The translations under genes and the position numbers were made by a program. 64,000 nt of DNA from Xanthomonas sacchari (lineage in GTDB: Bacteria > Pseudomonadota > Gammaproteobacteria > Xanthomonadales > Xanthomonadaceae). The DNA lies in the NCBI RefSeq assembly GCF_040529065.1, contig NZ_CP132343.1:1860001-1924000 (forward strand), read 5' to 3'. Under the pieces are notes generated by a model. That model was not told where the DNA came from. It worked only from the letters and a program-made list of their open reading frames with translations, and ran no database searches. This document shows positions 63,572 through 64,000 of this stretch, one piece after another; position 1 is the first letter of the stretch; each line of letters begins with the position of its first letter.

Positions 63572-64000
63572 ATGCTTGAATTGACCGTCGCCTACCCGAT
63601 CCGGGTCCAGAACGGGGGCCTGTTCATTTCCCGCGGGGTGGGCGCGCACCCGGCGCGGGTGATCCAGTCCTACGAGTTGATCTTCGTCGAGCGCGGCATG
63701 CTGTCGATTCGCGAACAGGACAGCGACTTCCACGTCGGCCCCGGCGAGACGCTGCTGCTGTGGCCTGGCCGTGCGCATGCCGGCCTGGGCCAGTTCCCGG
63801 ACGACCTGCGCTTCTATTGGGTGCATTTCGAACTGGAACCGGGCGCGGCGCAGGCGGACAACGCGGTGGCGCTGTCGATGCCGCAGCGCACCGCGATCCG
63901 CGATCCGGAGCGTTTCGTCGGCCTGTTCCGCTGGTTCCTGGCCGAGCAGGAGGAACGGCGCACGCTGCCGATGCTGGAGCCGATCGTGCTGTCGATGCTG
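63572..64000 (+). CDS. AraC family transcriptional regulator, N-terminal part
   Basis: 143 residues are visible before the right edge. They form the cupin sensor domain: GGLFISRGVGAHPARVIQSY, ELIFVERGMLSIREQDSDFH, VGPGETLLLWPGRAHAGLG and RFYWVHFELEPG. The DNA-binding domain lies outside. Divergent from the arabinoside transporter and GH127 genes, so it very likely controls them in response to arabinose-containing sugars. ATG 63572 follows GGGGAG. Confidence 0.88.
   Translation, partial: MLELTVAYPIRVQNGGLFISRGVGAHPARVIQSYELIFVERGMLSIREQDSDFHVGPGETLLLWPGRAHAGLGQFPDDLRFYWVHFELEPGAAQADNAVALSMPQRTAIRDPERFVGLFRWFLAEQEERRTLPMLEPIVLSML

Overview
The window is GC-rich chromosomal DNA from a Xanthomonadaceae bacterium, most likely a Xanthomonas. 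Evidence: a fused aspartate kinase/diaminopimelate decarboxylase directly upstream of the MurL/MurD2 pair (the glutamate-epimerising peptidoglycan route described in Xanthomonas), a toxin with the C-terminal signal of the bacteria-killing X-type IV secretion system, a carbon-starvation cstA/ybdD pair, and three families of dispersed intergenic repeats typical of xanthomonads. No rRNA, tRNA or CRISPR array was seen.

Layout. 1-140: start of a chemotaxis receptor with a sigma-28 type promoter. 489-6831: a minus-strand SUF iron-sulfur cluster operon (sufR-sufB-sufC-sufD-sufS-GNAT-Rieske). 7026-13692: mixed housekeeping and small genes (SET methyltransferase, DJ-1 protein, secreted DUF1439-like protein, M23 peptidase, DUF533 protein, HU with a histone H1-like tail, OsmC, glycine-zipper protein, PhzF), then a broken PhzF copy. 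14272-20086: lysine/peptidoglycan precursor block (LysC-LysA fusion, membrane protein, MurL, MurD2), followed by a dienelactone hydrolase, a polyprenyl diphosphate synthase and SSB. 23851-33579: a sugar-oxidation regulon with a GMC dehydrogenase, its small subunit, a cytochrome c, a DUF1080 hydrolase, three TIM-barrel isomerase/epimerases, a Gfo/Idh/MocA oxidoreductase, an MFS importer and a LacI regulator. A 14-bp palindrome built on CAATCGATTG sits before both arms and ties them to the LacI protein. The gene set resembles catabolism of glycosides through 3-keto-sugars.

33677-38155: the most unusual segment. An S9 serine peptidase converges on a low-GC minus-strand unit that encodes a 54-residue peptide (not annotated by long-ORF methods) and a lasso-type asparagine-synthetase-like cyclase, separated by a strong hairpin. 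The peptide has the lasso layout: Thr at -2, then a core starting A-A-P-G with Glu at core position 7. No B protease/leader-binding gene is present. The unit ends where a decayed 3' end of a second S9 peptidase begins, so it appears to have entered a tandem peptidase array. Beyond it lie POT and OPT peptide transporters and another S9 peptidase.

45511-57644: DUF819 membrane protein, an X-T4SS lipase effector with a periplasmic ankyrin-repeat candidate immunity protein, HAD phosphatase, cstA/ybdD, a 190-bp tandem repeat block, pirin, endonuclease V, phosphoglycerate mutase and a SHOCT protein. 57791-64000: phosphopantetheinyl transferase, an IS110-family element inserted in the tail of a REP, then a GH127 arabinofuranosidase/GPH transporter operon divergent from an AraC regulator that runs off the right edge.
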